Source of the DNA: Rathayibacter sp. VKM Ac-2754 | GTDB lineage: Bacteria; Actinomycetota; Actinomycetes; Actinomycetales; Microbacteriaceae | Direction of reading: 5' to 3' | DNA: 64,000 nucleotides | NCBI RefSeq assembly: GCF_009807095.1 | Contig: NZ_WUCC01000001.1 | Location: 558,001 to 622,000, forward strand | In this document: in pieces, positions 63,799-64,000 of the stretch | Layout: each line of letters opens with the position of its first letter | How positions within the stretch are numbered: the first letter of the stretch is position 1 | Notes under the pieces: generated by a model | Database searches by the model: none | Told to the model about the DNA's origin: nothing | What the model saw: only the letters and a program-made list of their open reading frames with translations | Program-made: the position numbers and the translations under genes

Positions 63799-64000
63799 TC
63801 ACGCCCCCACGAGCTCGAAGACCGCGCGCTCCGTCTCGACGCCGTTGATCTGCAGGGCGATCGCGTGCAGGCCGGCGTAGTAGCGGCGCGTGGTGATCGC
63901 CCGGAACGAGTGCGCGCGCCGCACCTCGAGCATCTCCCCCGGACGCACGCTGGCGGTCGTCAGCTTGAAGGTCTTCGAGGTCTGGCCGCCGCTGGCCTTG
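63799..64000 (-). CDS. C-terminus of a DNA alkylation repair-like protein (5' end outside window)
   Basis: The minus-strand frame ending at TGA 63799-63801 gives KTFKLTTASVRPGEMLEVRR, then AHSFRAITTRRYYAGLHAIA and LQINGVETERAVFELVGA. The RAITTRRYYxGxHxxxLQxNG pattern is the C-terminal domain seen after the AlkD-like HEAT domain in actinobacterial DNA alkylation repair proteins. Only about 66 codons are visible, so the assignment is moderate. Confidence 0.6.
   Translation of the reverse strand, partial: KASGGQTSKTFKLTTASVRPGEMLEVRRAHSFRAITTRRYYAGLHAIALQINGVETERAVFELVGA

Overview
The window comes from a very GC-rich actinobacterium. Codons end almost always in G or C, most genes are packed with GTGA/ATGA stop-start overlaps, and there is a DUF222-HNH protein and many single-domain actinobacterial regulators. 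My inference is a Microbacteriaceae member, possibly Rathayibacter-like; no rRNA or other phylogenetic marker is present to confirm it. I found no tRNA, rRNA or CRISPR array.

Layout. 1-6043: end of a sugar ABC importer, a LacI regulator, and a three-gene catabolic operon (Gfo/Idh/MocA oxidoreductase, DUF993 aldolase-like enzyme, sugar-phosphate isomerase) behind a promoter bracketed by two LacI-type operators. 6100-20100 is accessory DNA of mixed age. It holds a lower-GC DUF4209/HEPN gene, host-like genes (a LuxR-family ATPase regulator, a Tat-exported protein, a Rieske membrane protein), a helix-turn-helix/nucleotidyltransferase toxin-antitoxin-like pair, a decayed 3' fragment of a succinate dehydrogenase/fumarate reductase flavoprotein gene, and a complete type II CBASS anti-phage operon (CD-NTase, Cap2 E1/E2, Cap3 JAB peptidase, TIR-SAVED effector). 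An uncharacterised 45-codon ORF lies between cap3 and the effector.

20381-26839: carbohydrate locus (cellulase-like glycosidase, AraC regulator, DUF5107-TPR protein, DUF4380 protein). 27344-32217: glyoxalase-fold protein, two-component system and an ABC exporter. 32735-47000: mostly single housekeeping or stress genes (M18 aminopeptidase, GT-C membrane protein, GNAT, TetR, ArsR with a PRISE-type reductase, polyphosphate kinase 2). Among them are two paralogous small membrane proteins that share an unusual promoter module with a 26-bp palindrome.

47035-63767 looks like a flavin-centred catabolic region: NagA, a stand-alone riboflavin kinase, a GntR regulator, a dipeptide-type ABC importer, a flavin reductase, two NtaA/DszA-type flavin monooxygenases, a degenerate alpha/beta-hydrolase and an MFS transporter. 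Riboflavin kinase plus flavin reductase plus LLM monooxygenase recalls the riboflavin-catabolic rca genes of Microbacterium, but the substrate here is not proven. The window ends inside a gene resembling the C-terminus of a DNA alkylation repair protein.

Intergenic spaces at about 26.9, 32.3, 33.4, 43.2 and 56.7-57.1 kb carry copies of a roughly 130-bp element made of two inverted palindromic arms (REPIN-like). One copy ends a GNAT acetyltransferase gene prematurely and another supplies the stop codon of a DoxX-like gene.
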